Assembly (NCBI GenBank): GCA_009733575.1
Contig: ML769477.1
Coordinates: forward strand, 124,001 to 188,000
From: Gymnopus androsaceus JB14
Taxonomy: Eukaryota > Basidiomycota > Agaricomycetes > Agaricales > Omphalotaceae
DNA: 64,000 nucleotides
Reading direction: 5' to 3'
The translations under genes were made by a program, and so were the position numbers. Under the pieces are notes generated by a model. The model did no database searches. It was not told the DNA's origin and saw nothing but the letters and a program-made list of their open reading frames with translations. Of this stretch, positions 47,665 to 61,341 are shown in pieces (the stretch's first letter is position 1; the number at the start of each line of letters is the position of its first letter).

Positions 47665-50494
47665 TTATAGCGCCACGCTCATTGATGACCAATTTGAATC
47701 CTCCATCTTCATATTGACATTAGAGTTCCAGTTCATAGCGTCGCCTCGTCCGCCCGTGTCCATCTTTGACGCAGTGATGGGTATTGGCAACGATTTGGCG
47801 GGTTCGCTATCCTGTAAGTTATTCGCGTTGTTGTTTCGTGAGTTGGAGCCGGCGCGAGTGCGCTTGGAATTAGATTTGGGAGACGAAACGCCAGGGGGTA
47901 GGGTCCCGTTCTGCTCCAGAGTACGTTGACATTCGGCGCCGCCCTCAGAACGCACTGGGATGAGGAATAATCAGTACATACAGTCTCAACGTAGGAGTAA
48001 ACGACATCCACTCACGATGCCTGTTAAGCGCATCCATCCGTGCAAAGGGTTTCTGACAACCTTCACAAGTAAAGGGACGATAATTTGTATGCAGCTGCTC
48101 GTGTCGTTTACAGTCGTGCTGACGGGCAAAGCCCTTGTTGCATCCTGGCCAATGGCAAAGGAATGGCTTTTCCTCGTTGTGAGAACGAATGTGGCCTATG
48201 AATATATTCGGTCAGTTCATGCCCCCGGCAACGAGTATAATATAATTGTGAAACCCACCTTTTAGATTGAAACTTCTCGTAAATGTGCTACCGCAACCGG
48301 GTACAGGACAAACGAAAGTAGCCTCCTGTTTTCTTCTGTTATGGCTAGCCTTTGCCGTTCGACCCGTTGTTACGTTGGGCTTGGAGACGACTAGCGGGAC
48401 GTTAGTACCTCCGACAGTGACCACGGACGGCATGGGCTTGCCTACACCAGGACCGCCCAGAGGAGGTAAAGAAGGCAAGCCCATTGGAGGCATGTTCGGT
48501 GTACCACCACGAGAGTGCGCGCCATATGTGCCTCCTGGAGTGTTCCCGCTCAATAAACCAAAGTCGAGACTATCGTGCGGGGGAAGCTCGTAGGATCTTC
48601 CTCGAGGCGACACGTTGGGTGACGGATATGGTGAGGCTCGAAGCGACCCTGATATGCTCCCTGCATTCGACCCGCCATTCGAACCAAGGCTCAGACCCAA
48701 GCCAGAGTCAAAGCCACCCATGCCTGAGCCTGAAACGCCCCATGAAGGCGCGGAACCGACACCACGTTCGCTGCGTGAGCCTGAAGACGATCTCCTGATA
48801 TGACCCAACGGTGACCCTTGCCTCTGAACACCCCCCATGTTGTTTGCAGAAAGACCCATGCCTACACCAAGATTAGGGAGGGTTGAACCTAAACCAAGTC
48901 CAATATCGTAGTGTTGATTATTAGGACCAGAGCCAGAGTACGAGTACGAATGACCATGCCCTCGTGGAAGCAAGAATTGTGGCGTTTGAGAGCGTTGCTC
49001 CTGCTGGTGCTGAATAAAGTCGTTGTGCGCGCTAGGAGGGAAAAGTAAACCGTTACCCTGTCCGCCACCGATATTTGACTGTTGCCCTGTGCCAGAATCG
49101 GCAATATTGATGCCAGGCACGTTGCCGAACCGAAGGTCTTCGGATCTAGACCCACGGTGACCCCCTCCACGACCGTAAGAGTCGGATTTCGAGCGCCTCA
49201 GCGAACCTGCCTCGACGGAGAGGAAGGCTGCATCATTAGATGGCGAAGTAGAGGAGCCACCAAAAGAAAAGTTGGAGTTGAGGCGGCCAGAGTTGGAATT
49301 GGAGGAATTGGGAGGAGAAACATCTGTCATACTGACGGTACCGTCGTCAATAGCCGAATCGTCAAAAGAGGTTAGACCAGCGTTATCCCAGGAGGGTGGC
49401 TCGAGGGAACCGTCAGATTTGGAGCGGGTTCGGGGAAGACCGCCTCCTGGGAAAAGAAACGCGTTGCTATTAGTCAATCGAGAAGACCCAGCCTGAGGCT
49501 GGGAAGAAGACGGGTTGTAGTTATTCTGATATTGTCCCGAGGATGTGTCCATCCCAGAGTCAGAATCAGGAGGATGAGGGGAAGGAGAATTGCGTGGGGT
49601 CCAAGATTGCGACGAATTACTGGAGAAGGGTGCCAAATTATTGTCTAAGGAATGAATTTAAGCAATATGTACGAATCAGGAATTTGGACACTAACCATGC
49701 CTGAAAGCCTCTCCGCCTTGGTTTGGCACAGTTCCTCCTCCGCTGACTGGGGTAGCGGGAACAATACGAAGTGCAGGGCCTGCGCCACCGTCTCCGTCGT
49801 CCGGGGCATTTATAGTCGGGACTTCATCGTCAGGCATGAGGAGTTTTGGAGGACTCTGTGGTTTTTGCTGAGCCCTCTGAGGAGAAAGCGACCTGGACTG
49901 GACATCTGGAGGGAATTGAGCTTGCCGTGGGGAATGATCTGGTAAAGGCTCGGTTCCCCAGGCAGGCGAATGAAAAGACATGCCCTCGAACGACTGAGCA
50001 ACAGCCATATGAGGAGAACGTGTGAGATGCTGGGCTTGCAAATGTGGGGATAGATGAGACTGGGGCTGCTGGTGATTAGATGAGACGGAAGAAGCTCTGG
50101 ACCGAATTCCTTCGTTCTGGCTACCGTTGGAGGAGCCTGGGGACGAGTAATCACCATAGCTGCCTTGGTAAGAGGCAAGATAATCGTTGTCGCTAAACAT
50201 CAGAAGAGAATTTCCGGTTGGATTATCGTATTCTGCAGGATCGTAGCCTGGGGCGTTATGAGTAGTCCCAGCACTAAAAAGACCAAAATCGGCAGAGGAA
50301 GGATGATCAAAATCGTCGTCGAAACTGAGCTCGCTGTGAGCGCTGAAGGGAGAGTTGTTGTAGGATGAGATATCGAGTTCGCCGCCGCCGTTATTATTGT
50401 TTTGGAACGGGTCGTTGTCGCCAATGACTTCGAAAGTTACGGGCGGAGAATTGGAACGAAAATCGACAAGATCGTTTGGATGAATATCGTCCAT
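47665..50494 (-). CDS. Crz1-like C2H2 zinc-finger transcription factor
   Basis: Crz1-type factors are moved to the nucleus after calcineurin removes phosphates; this is known for the family and inferred here. I prefer ATG 50494 (MDDIHPNDLVDFRSN); an upstream ATG at 50581 would add 29 residues. About 780 residues are low-complexity Ser/Asn/Pro/Gly/Gln-rich with many SP sites and RSKSD-like motifs, suited to phospho-control. The DNA-binding end has three fingers: CPVPGCGSTFTRSFNLKGHI, CHWPGCNKGFARQHDCKRH and CEGCQKPFARMDALNRH. The tail carries a basic KSNSKRTRAGS block and ends SVAL (stop at 47665). Introns lie near 49640-49690, 48190-48250 and 47955-48015; all keep the frame. No lesions seen. 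Confidence 0.85.
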
Positions 50495-50581
50495 TCCAAA
50501 GGTACCGTATTTCTTAGAGGGGGCGCTGCAATGATTTGGGGGCTGTCCAACCAGGCTCGGTTTGAGGCGATGATAAAGCAA

Positions 50582-53500
50582 TTTCGGTCCTTCACGTGGT
50601 TTCCCGGCAGTTCCGTTTCAAACGGTTTACCACCACATATGGTTTCACACCGAGCATCCGTACTACTGTTATCCTAGGCTTAGTTTACCGCCCATTTCTC
50701 CTTCTTCATCCACAAGGAAACGTGGCTAACGACCAAGCTGATCCAGTCGTGTAGCCTCATCATCTCAATCCGAATATCCATGGATTTCACTACTCAGTAG
50801 CGGGTACATCCACGCTTGCCCCCCGGCCGCAACAATACATGAAACATCCTCTGTATCCCGGAGTCTTTGTTTGCCCATTCTACATTTCAAAGTACTCCGA
50901 AACGGATCTGTATCATCTAGATCTCACGACAACCTGATACATTCATCATGCTTCCATGATGGATCAAGCACTTTGCGCGATGAACATTGAAAGTGATCTC
51001 CTTCTAGCTGTCTTGTCGCCGAAAGTGTAGGTTTCTCGAATCCACTCCCATCCGAAGGACCCAAGGTACCACTACCACCAATGTTATTTGGCTTGAAACG
51101 TCGCGCTGATCTGTAAGTACCTGGAATGATGGTAGACGCCAACCCTAGCCTACTTGAATGACTTGATCTAACAGTGTATCCAAAGTGTCAGGTCAGTTAG
51201 GCTCCCAGTTACGATGATTTTACTTGACCGAAAGGGATTGACCCGGAGAAGACGCTACAGTAGAACTCGGGAGCTCATGCATGAGTTACCATGTCCACCT
51301 CTCCGTCTTGCAATTATTGATGAGATCCGTGTCGATCCTTCATCTCATCTTCGTCTTCTACTTTCCTTTTACGATCGATTCCTTTTCTTTCGTTGTTCGA
51401 AAACAATCTAACTCTGCCTTCTGAGCTACCCGTGCTCGGTACTCCTCCCCAAACACTTTTCTTGTTGGTATGGTGTGGCTCATAGGACGAAGTGGAAGAA
51501 CTCGCAATCAGTTCTGCTTTGACTTGCGAGTGTTATACATGCATCCAGTATGTATCCAAAATTCATCATGCTTTAATTTTGTTGCAACGAACATTTTGAC
51601 TCATGAACTATCGCAGAATTCAGGTTCACGCTTTTGTTTTCAACAACGTTCCACTATAATCGTTTGGATACAGAAGTTACTCGTCGTTGAGAAACTTCTT
51701 CGAGATCTAGCACATGAAACTATCAGTTTCGTTCAATCGCCCCAGCATAAAGGCTCCTCTTCCCTACCATGCTACCTAACGACGCTACTCTGCGTACCAT
51801 CATCAAACAATTCCTGAATCAGATCCAAGCGTTTATTTGACAGAATGGATCTCAGACTCCTTCCAACTAGGGAAGGGTACCGAATTTACAAGCCACAGGA
51901 GCTTCGTGTTCAATTTCTTCCCGTTCGGCGTTTCCTAGAATGGCAGGAGTCTCGGTCGACGGTCTCAAGAATGAGATCTATGTTACTATGTACCTGTGCA
52001 TTCCCGATTCGGCCTCTCCCTTAGGCTTAATTCATTTCTTTGATATGGGACGGCAATAGCAGGAAACATTCATCGACGGACTATGTACTCTATACATAAG
52101 GGCCAATAAACTGATCTAATACTTGTCGAGTCATTTACTTTCCGAGCATGACGGGTATAACTCGAAAGAAAAGAAAGAAAGAGTACACTTGGAAGGGTAT
52201 GGAGACATTTCTTGTTCCTCTTGGACATTCCATCCTTCCGTATTCGAAGTCGGGATACATGCTCATTTGTGATAATTGTTTTCAGATACGGCGGTCATAC
52301 ATCTTAACACCGAACTCAAGAGCGTTCCGCTTAGCCTTTCGAGTCATATTATGCGTTGAATCATTGTTGATTAATCTTGATACAGAAATGATGACTCTTT
52401 GAATTGGTGATAGCACTCAGAGTCTATAACTGCGGCCGCGCGTAAGTCATGAAGCCGGTATGTTGACCGTATTGACAAGCTTGTGCCTATATCGATTTCT
52501 CAGCGCGCTACGGCCCACACTCCATAGTTATTCAGCGATTCGACGCCGATGTGCATTCTTACTCACCCTCCGATCCTCTGCGCACGGTCGGTCTTTCCTC
52601 GTCTTGCCTGACTTAGTCTTACTTACCTCCGAGATAATCGGGGACGGTCGGGGACGGAATGGTGATTCGTCCGTGCTGCAAGTACTATTGATAAGAATCC
52701 CAGGCGAAGTTGTACTTCCTTCGACTGAGGACTCGTAAATTCGATGTTCTTCAATCTGCGGAATGTCCATTCCCATCTATCTGATGAAATAAGTATCAGA
52801 TCAAAAGTTCCCGTTCCCGAAAATTCCCTGCGGCGGCGGCATCCAGACTCTCTCTCCTGAGTCGACTCAAATTCTTCCCTCGGATCTGCTCTGGCGGAAA
52901 CATGATATGATATGTAAGGATGAAACTTGCTTACTTGTAATACTTATTCATCTCTTTCAGGCTGACGGAAATCGAGGACCGTTTCCCATTCGGTATTTCC
53001 TCAGTACTGTGACGAGTCTGGGTGCTACGTATACCGGGAAGTAGTTCGGAAGGGGGTGCATCTCTTTTTCTTCCTCTATACGATCTCGGTAGTTTCATCA
53101 ATAAACTGCTCGAGCGCTCGGGCATCATAATAAAACAATTGAGGCACAGACGAAAACAAGACACCATAACTATACGATATGCTACATATTAGATATACTA
53201 TAAGGAAATGTCATGGAAGTGATTAACTTGTCACATACGAATTTCGAGAGAATGAATGATGATCTTGAAACCAGGATACCCTAACTATAAAAAAAGTTAA
53301 TACAGTGGCTTCCGTTGGGCTTCCGAGTCCTTGGCATCGTTTATAAATCATCGCTCCAGCCAACTGATTTACTCTCCTGATTCTCCTCGAACAAATATCC
53401 TTTACTACATACTTCCATTGTAATGCACCGGGCTCTCGCGTTATGATTATATCATGAGATCAATCTAGTGCGGCTGAGAAGCTTCATTCTTATATTTGGA

Positions 53501-54117
53501 TCGACCCATGGGAAAACCATGCTTTTGGTAAGTATAATAAGTGTGAAAGGGAGATATCGTAAGCAGTGCCTAATATGGTAGTGATATGCTCAGCTTTGAC
53601 ATACAAGCGCCTATGTACTCGACCTAATAAGTACATTCACATTGAATTCCTGCGACCTTGCGCGGACTATGTATGAGAGAATAAAATAAGTGCAATATGT
53701 GGGATCGTGGCATGAGGGTGAGAAAGCGGAAATAACACCCAAGTACAGAATCCGGATCTTTCTACGGCAGGACTCAAATGTTCCGTACTAATGGGCTAGT
53801 AAGATGCAGTGAAGAGCATTTACAGGTAAGTATTTATGGTAACATTTTCGATCACCGACAACTGTTAGCTAAAATCTACATCAAGACATTAAAAAAACGA
53901 AACATTTACAGGAATAAGAATAATGATAGATATGATTTGATATGATTACGATGTGAAGGAAGAGATCCTGGAGAGGTATGGAGCTACATCTAGTTACAAA
54001 TGGTATCGTCAACGGAGATCCTCTGAGGGTTAATGATACAGGTGAAATAAGTACGAATATAGAAAACTGAGAGTGAAGCGAAGATTTAAAAAGTAGCGTT
54101 AGAATAGGCGGACAGAA
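50582..54117. other. Long gene-poor stretch
   Basis: Nothing is convincingly coding. A minus frame at 52528-52776 (Ser/Lys/Arg-rich, SKTKSGKTRKDR) and another at 52931-53167 could be exons of a gene I cannot assemble. No repeats stand out by eye. Confidence 0.35.
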
Positions 54118-56283
54118 TTATGGCATGTGTAATAGATAAACTTCGGGGTCAAGCTCCCCGCGCTCCACACGTCGTCTGGCCTCGAGCATACATCTCTTGG
54201 TCCGTGTCTCCTGGTGACGTTTTCTAGCGTCAGGACGAGCAAGCACCTTCAGGCAGAGGACACAGGTGGATTCTTGTTTCATTTCTTCGCTCATTTCAGA
54301 GTGAACCGCCATGTTGTGCCGGCTAATGTCGGCGGAGCGCGTGAATACCATCCCGCATTGATTGCACGACCGTTCCCCGATGGTCTCAGAGGCGTAAGGT
54401 GATTTCCTCTTTTTCCCGGCGGTGCTTCCTACAGGATAGTAGGACTCGTCATTGGGTGACTTCCCGTAGGATTTTTGTAGTTATCGCCGAGCTACAAAAT
54501 TTTGATCAGATTTTGATGCAAAATTTGTAGACCGAATTTGTAGACATATGCATCCCGTAGCGCTATAGCTTTCCTAGATATCAAATTTCATTGCTTGCGC
54601 TGTCTGATTATGGATGCGCCAGCAGGAAGATGACTTAGTCTTGGACTTGGAGAATGAAGCATACCTGCAGCAGCTTGCTCTGCTTGCCACTCTTTTTTAC
54701 GTGTGTATTTGCCATTCCCTTGTCTCGACTCACCTTGGAAACGACTTTGGGCAGCTCAGGATGACCGTTCACTCATAACTACAATGGAGTTTCCTTGTAG
54801 TTAGATGTCGGGACATTCCGCTACATCTTGGAAGGCCGGAATCGCTTTGCTGAGCGGTGGAATAATACATGTATATGCCCAAAAAGGGAGCGAAACTGAT
54901 CTCATCTTTGATGGATGTGAAATTCCATTGATTTCTAGCGCAAAACGGTCTGTAGAAGGGTCCGGACCCTTCTACAGATGTAAAGTTTCTAACCAGCTCT
55001 GAATTTGCAATTTCGTTGATGGGAGCATCGGCATTGCGGCTGATGCGGATTTTTCGTCGTTTGTAGCTCGGATTTAGCTACAGAATGCTACGGGAAGTCA
55101 TCCATTCTCTCCATCGTCCAGATCTTCGTAGTCGTGATCGGAATCCTGACACATAGGTTTTCGTCCTCTGATTCTCTTTGGTTTCGGCCTGGTTGGAAAT
55201 TCATTACGCGGTGTCTGATACGTGGCAGTGCGCTGATGATTGTCGTCATTGCTGGAGTAGTCGCTCCAATTCACGTCGCGAGATGGTAGAGGGAGTGAGC
55301 TCGAACACGGCGAAAGAGGCGAGCTTCTACACTCCGAGACTATATAATCCAAATTTCCCTGATGGGATGCTGGATGAATTAAGAGACCGGAGGACAGTGT
55401 GTTTACACAGTCAGAAGAGTAAGTGTCAATATCGAACGGAATGTTCGAGGCCGGTGAAAATAGATGTGAATATATATCGATCCCACAACGGTCCCCAATA
55501 AGTGATGCGCTGTACACATTTTCAACAAAGGCCTCACTGCCATAAGAGGGACTAACTTCAGTCTCGGGGCAGTGTGGAAAAGGATCAACATAGGTGATGT
55601 GATCAATTATAGAAGATGAGTCGCATAGACTATATGTGGAGGGGGGCCGAGAGGAATACCGAGAGCTCGAAAACGACAGTGCTGGCGTGGAAGGACGGCT
55701 TGCTCCACTCGCGGACCCTGGTTCACTATCCACCCCTGGCAGTTTCCAAATCATGCTATCGATGCTGCTTGTGTCTGTTCCTCGTTCTTCGTCGCCTAGT
55801 CCTTCAAATAAAGTTGTATGGTCTTCAGAGAAGATGGTACGAGGAGAAAATCCTAGAGCCGTGCTGGGATCTCCATGCTGGGGTGTTATGACGATGAGCT
55901 ATTGATTCTGGGATGCGGCGGCGATCTACTCACCACTGCAGGCTCAAGGACCCTCAGGTCAGAGATAGAATCTTGATTATTATCGGTCCTGTTTAGAGGT
56001 GAATTTTCGTAAATAGACATCCGAAAGAAAAAAAAACTTACCCATTGTAGTAGGGATTTTGGTCAAGGGGAGAACAATCGTAAGCAGAAGTCTCCTCGCA
56101 AACCGGATCCCTGTAGTATAGACTCCTGTGTAAGTATAGTATGAGTACAGGATCAATGCCGCTGAGCAACTAGTGAAATCATACCAGTCGCGCATCCTTC
56201 CGGGCATCTGAGAGTCGAGTTCTTGATATTCTTGAATCTCAAAACAGAGATATCCGCTCTCTTGTTCGACATAGGACATTTGA
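54118..56283 (-). pseudogene. C2H2-type transcription factor gene split by a transposon
   Basis: The proposed ATG 56283 gives MSYVEQESGYLCFEIQEYQE. Further exons encode NQDSISDLRVLEPAV, then after an intron TALGFSPRTIFSEDHTTLFE and a long Ser/Pro/Asp-rich segment (55098-55754) ending RKPMCQDSDHDYEDLDDGENG. There a 640-base inverted-repeat element (54460-55100) interrupts the exon and brings an immediate TGA. Beyond it the reading resumes with NDESYYPVGSTAGKKRKSPY, a true C2H2 finger CNQCGMVFTRSADISRHNMAVH at the spacing C-x2-C-x12-H-x4-H, and a second partial finger (CVLCLKVLARPDARKRH...C). Without the insertion it is an acidic-domain factor with a C-terminal finger. With it the product would lose its DNA-binding end. 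Target genes unknown. Confidence 0.75.
54460..55100. mobile_element. TIR DNA element inserted in the zinc-finger gene
   Basis: The left end is TGACTTCCCGTAGGATTTTTG and the right end (reverse complement) TGACTTCCCGTAGCATTCTG. The similarity continues about 45 bases to CCGAGCTACAAA on both sides. The interior has no long open frame or transposase motif, so this is non-autonomous. I could not find a convincing target-site duplication. Its ends are unlike the CATCAGC family elsewhere in the window. Confidence 0.85.
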
Positions 56284-58575
56284 AAAGATGAGAGCGAGAT
56301 GTTGATTGAAATGATCCTGCGAAGATTAATATCCCAGGTAGAAGGGTTCTTATAGTGGACCTTCTTTTTGTATTCCTGTGAATGCATAAATCTGATCTGT
56401 TGTTTATGTATTCATGTGGGCGCGTCTTATTCTGTCCATGATCACACTGCTGCTCCTTAAAATCTGAGCCCCCAGCGCCAAAATTGCAGCGAGAGGCCAT
56501 TCAATGGAGGCTTCTAGCCAGCGTGCTTAAGGTTACCGAAGAGGCGAAATTCTAGCCTCGTTCATATGAGAGCAAACTACACAAGTACACAGCGACAACG
56601 TACCTGATTTTAGCGTTGAGATCTTCGGAATCAGGACCCGATAGTAGGAATAAACTCGGAAGACGAGAAACCAGAATGAAAACAACTAAGTTGTCGTTCA
56701 AGTCATCATTGGTACGGTGGGTATAATGCTGCCAGAACTTGTACGCCCACAGCGGCAAAAACCTCGTGCAACGATGAACAACTGGCTGCCTCACCGCCCC
56801 GAGGCAGCGAACAAAAATGCGACTTGATCTAGAACAAATTTTGTTTAAATCGAATTTCCTTGGCTTGTACATAGGTCCCATTTCCATCACCTCGGCTAGG
56901 ATGAGCTATTAGCGCACAAGCCAGTGCCGCAGCTAGTTTGCTTAAAGGCAAGTGTTTTTTCTTGTACTTCGGAGAACGTCGCCATAACAGCCTCTCTCTT
57001 CCCCTTGTACTGATTCAGAGATCATTCCAGTAGAGTTTTAGGTTCAGAAGTGAATATATTTCCGTGATAGCAGCAAAAGTTCGAAAGATGTGCCCCTAGG
57101 TCGTTTGTTTTTCGGTTAGTTCGGTAAGCGCTGGGATTGGAGCGAGCCTTCAGAATTCGGTCACTTCCGCTTCACCAGATTGAAAGTCAGATCTTACCTG
57201 AAAAAGTACATTTCGGGTGCAAACGAGGCAAGGAATAATTCACAACGTCAGGAGGGGGTTTCCCGATGTTAGTACACCTACTGGATAGTAGCAAGAGTTA
57301 CCCGTAGTCTTACCTTTCTTCCGAACTTGGATCGTCCCTGAGCGTTGCTGTGAGACTCGGCGAATCACGATTCCAAAGTATCTTGCCCAGGTGGCAGATT
57401 TTTTTCGGCATCGATTTCGCTAACGATTCTCTTGTTCCCAATATGCTCATTTGGTACGCTGGTCAGATGTGGGGAGGGGACAAAGAAACTACTACTATAA
57501 CTGAGTTCATGAGAAGTTAGGATGATCTCCAACCAATATGTTGGATCGGCATGCTTGAAATAGAAGTCTTCCATATCATCTTATAGAAGATCAAAATCGG
57601 AAGTATTACCGTTGGAGAGGCTTGGAGTTCGACCGTTCATGCAAGTTGATGCACGAAACAGAGGCGCACTTCGATTTGGAAGAAGTTCAAACGGAGTAGT
57701 ATCCCACTAACCTAACCTACCGTTTACTTTGGGCCAGTATTATCATCCTATCCTATCTTACTGGAATTGGGAAGTAAAAGTAAAAGAAAGAGAAAGAGAA
57801 AGACGACCTTGAATCTGGCGTTGAAGTCTTGAACGGTGGGTACTGTACCGGAAAAGGAAGGCTGAAAGAATTAGAAATTGAATCCCCGACTCCGAGGAAA
57901 GAACTGGCGTCTATCGGATCCTGACCCTATACGAAACAAGTAAATACGAAATATGCCTATTGCCCGAAAGATACCGGTTGCCCTCCATCATAGCCCTCCT
58001 CATTAGAGGATGGCTCGATCTCAGGTTATTTAACCTCCAAAAAACCGGGAGATACCGTTCAGTCTTCGTCATCCGGATAGAGAATTCTTCATTCTCTCCC
58101 GAAACTCAAAGTGAATTTTCTTTAAAAAATGCAAGCTACCCAACGCTTCGCCCGGGCGGGCTTGGCTGTCAACAAGCGGAAGAAGCTCAGAGCGTAGGTA
58201 AGTAATACGCCTAATTCCTAGGAACATTCTCGGTGTATTACCTTCCATTCACTTTTAGCTCCAGGACGAGAATCAGCGTCATTCTTTGGAGCGGTTGTGT
58301 ACATGAAAAGACATCTACGAGACTTGTTGGGATGCAGTGCGACTAAGTAACCAGGTGAGCCGTACTTCTTGGCCTCCGAGAATTCCTCTTTGATCTGAAA
58401 TACCAAAGAACGGTGAAATATTAGGTGACTACTGTCAAACATGCGCAAGCCGCGCATGGACTACAAAAGGGTTGGGATGCACACACCGATTTTTTCGCCT
58501 CCCTTCGACCTTGATACCTTCATTGCGTGAACTTTTTGTCTTGCGATGTATTTCAGCCTCCGTTCCGCTTTCACG
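56284..58575. other. Intergenic, no supported gene
   Basis: Open minus frames at 56552-56890, 57365-57574 and 58218-58457 lack recognisable motifs. A poly-purine AAAGAGAAAGAG run lies near 57780-57803. Confidence 0.4.
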
Positions 58576-59765
58576 ATGCATTTCGTCCTTTTCACTGCGC
58601 TGCTTGCAGCAGCTTCTAATTCGACCTTGCTCGACAAAAGAAGTGTCCTTAGCTTCAATCCAGTGCTCGAAGATATGCCTGTGGTTTCGAGGAGCAATGC
58701 AGTCGTTCCGCGACACTTGGAACTGACAAATGCGAAACGTTTCTCCCTTGGTCTTCCCCCAAATCCTCCCAAAATACGTGCGACTTCCTCTAAATGTAAG
58801 GATTCATATGAGCTCGTTTATACTTCTCTAATTTTCTCTATAGTTGCCCCTCGCGCTGGACCCTCCGGTCGTCCTGGTCAGCCGTAAGTTCCATGTCTTC
58901 TCTGATTCTTTTGATCATCCTTAATGTTAAATGTTGTATAGCACCGCCGGGTGCTTGAAGATTTGTGATGCCTCGGATGGGGCATCTTTGGGATACGTAT
59001 CCAGAACACTCAATTCGTTTGGTGAATATGGCGCTACGACGAGCTCTGGTCAAGAACTAAAGGTTCAGGCTGACACGAGTACGGCGGGCGCAATCAATGT
59101 TGGCACAACCGTGAGCACTGCTGACTTTTTCCCTTTCAACATCAGCCTGAGTATGTGATAGAACAGCCCAGATGCTAGTTTCCCTTACCTGGTGGGTATA
59201 ACTGGTTTTGCGAACAACGCCAATGGTTTACGCGAAGGCGAATTCAAGTGCGCGCCTTGAACAAGCTCTATGTACTTTGAGCTAATTCCGGGGTTTGATC
59301 TAGTTATGTTTATATAGGTGCCGGAGGTCAGACCGCCGTTGGGGCTACTCCCCGGGCAGAAACCAACTCGTTCAGCATCGCTACAGGCAACCCGGAGGCG
59401 ATTGAGAGTGCAATTGTATGTTTCATACCCTGCGCGCTTTGATCGCTGAAAGCCGATTTCATGTTTTATAGTTCGTCTTTGAGCCTTCTCTGAACCTTTC
59501 ACCGTTCTGGATCAATGGCGATGGTTCCAAGCCGACTGTTTACCTCGGTCTTTATGAAAGTGCGTTTATTTTGTGTATTCAGTGAATCTCTTTTGCTCAT
59601 GTCTTGTAGATGCTCTATTCCTTACTGGGGATAAGAGTGCATTTACAAGGACATTTGGACCTGCAACTTGGGTGGTGCGTTCTACTTTTTTGGTCCACGA
59701 AAATCTACTCATTTGACTCGTTTGCTTATTGTTAGACCATGACGTTTGAACCAGACTTTAACTAA
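58576..59765 (+). CDS. Secreted hypothetical protein, Agaricomycete type
   Basis: The ATG at 58576 opens a signal peptide (MHFVLFTALLAAASN); the in-frame ATG at 58546 would spoil it. After the leader come LNSFGEYGATTSS, SFPYLVGITGFANN, AETNSFSIATGNPEAIESAI, PFWINGDGSKPTVYLGLYE and NALFLTGDKSAFTRTFGPA, then TMTFEPDFN and TAA 59763-59765. This pattern (about 230-250 residues, NPVLxDMP and GxPP..PP.. near the N-terminus) recurs in mushroom secreted proteins of unknown role; that is from memory. Six or seven short introns, all keeping the frame as far as I can follow. Likely extracellular. No catalytic motif seen. Confidence 0.7.
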
Positions 59766-61341
59766 GGCAATGGGCAAAGGATCTGCGACCTTGCATTGCA
59801 TTAATTTTTCTTCTATACCAAGTTGTACGGTCATCTGAATTCATTCGCCTTGAGTACAATGCTGGTGTGCAACTCTAATCGTACCTATACAACTTCTTGG
59901 ATGGTAAGATATCTCGATGGATGCCATGATCAAGGAGAAACTTCGGCCCCGTACCTAGACAGTACAACTGCCACCCACTGTGAACACGGACACCAACATC
60001 TTCGCAGAATTTTTTGGTGTTTATCGGTTTGAGTGTTCATTTATTCATTCAATTTAATTATTGTGTTCGAAGATTGACACATAACCTGATTGATGATATG
60101 TCACTTTACTTGGATTTAATACTAATAGAACGATGTTTGTACAAATTCCAGCGGGAAGGAGTGCAGGATCAGGATCTGGAGGCTCATTGTTGACTTGCTT
60201 GTTGAACTTGGACCCACAAACTCGAGATCCATAATCATATGTACTCTCCAAATCTCTCATGCAGTCCATGTGCCATATACTCTATGAGATAGAGATGGGT
60301 GAACATGAAAGCGCCGACGGAAAGATCTGTCGATGACTGGAGACTCTGCAGGGACAGTGAGTGGGGAGGGCCGCGTTGCGCTTGGTTGCACTTTTGGAGG
60401 TACATACGGTACGCCTTACTCATTCGTTTCTTAGACCGGGCTAAGCAGGATAAGGAAACGGAGGAATAGATGCGTCAGAGGTTTTAAAGATTGTAATCAC
60501 AAAAGCAGAGAAAAGCGACGCATATACTCGAGTGGAACATGGTGGGCAATGTGTATTTATGTCTCATCATTCGTCTATCTGTATGCGAATGCGCCTTCGC
60601 CCTCGTTCTAGCTGGAGTTTGGCCTTGTTCGATTAGGTTCCTTGAAGTGGTGGCTGACGACTCGGGGGCCGAATTTTAGTGACATCTAAGAAGATAATGA
60701 GCTCGGAACAATGAGCCATAAATGAACCATGGTGTTCGAAAGAACCAAAACTAAATTAAAAAGACTTGGCAATGGCTAGAATAATCAGAGTCCATCTCCC
60801 TGATCATGAACAATCTATATAGGACAAAATTAGCATATACTCAATGTCGTTGTTGGTGACGACTCGGGGGCAGAATTTCAACATCTTCATCCCGAAAGTA
60901 CCATAGGCTGTCTTCAGAAGTTGTGCTCAAGCTTCGAACGCCAGTACTAGCGTCGTAACACGAGGCTCACGAGTTGGGTAGCGGTATACGTCAACAATTA
61001 CAATCTGTATTTATTCGTCGCGAATGCGCTCTGGCCCTTATTCTAGCTGGAGTTTGGCCTTTCTCGACTAGACTTTCTTTGAATATTCCTGAAGCGGTAG
61101 TTGACAACTCGGTTAACATCTTCATCCCGAAAGTACCATAGGCTGTCTTCAGAAGTTGCCTTCCTAAAATCAATTGAACGAATTCAAAGTAAGCTCACGC
61201 TAAATTCAAAGACTTCAACCGATTTCACTTGGTAGTACACTCGATGAATAGGAAAAAAATAAACCTCGGAAATTAGAATTTACTAAAAAAAACCCAAAAC
61301 CCAGAGGAAAACATATAGTACAGTTAGATATTTCTACAACA
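59766..61341. repeat. Gene-poor stretch with a duplicated segment
   Basis: Bases around 60590-60680 resemble 61015-61110 (both have TTCTAGCTGGAGTTTGGCC), and AACATCTTCATCCCGAAAG with the following 25 bases occurs at about 60878 and 61112. The same GACGACTCGGGGGC word also appears twice (60656 and 60858). This is a local, partly degenerate duplication. No gene is supported. Confidence 0.6.

Noticed and set aside
52528..53167. Two minus-strand frames as exons of a gene
   Set aside because: No splice pair joins them in frame with recognisable protein sequence; noted only as possible coding traces.
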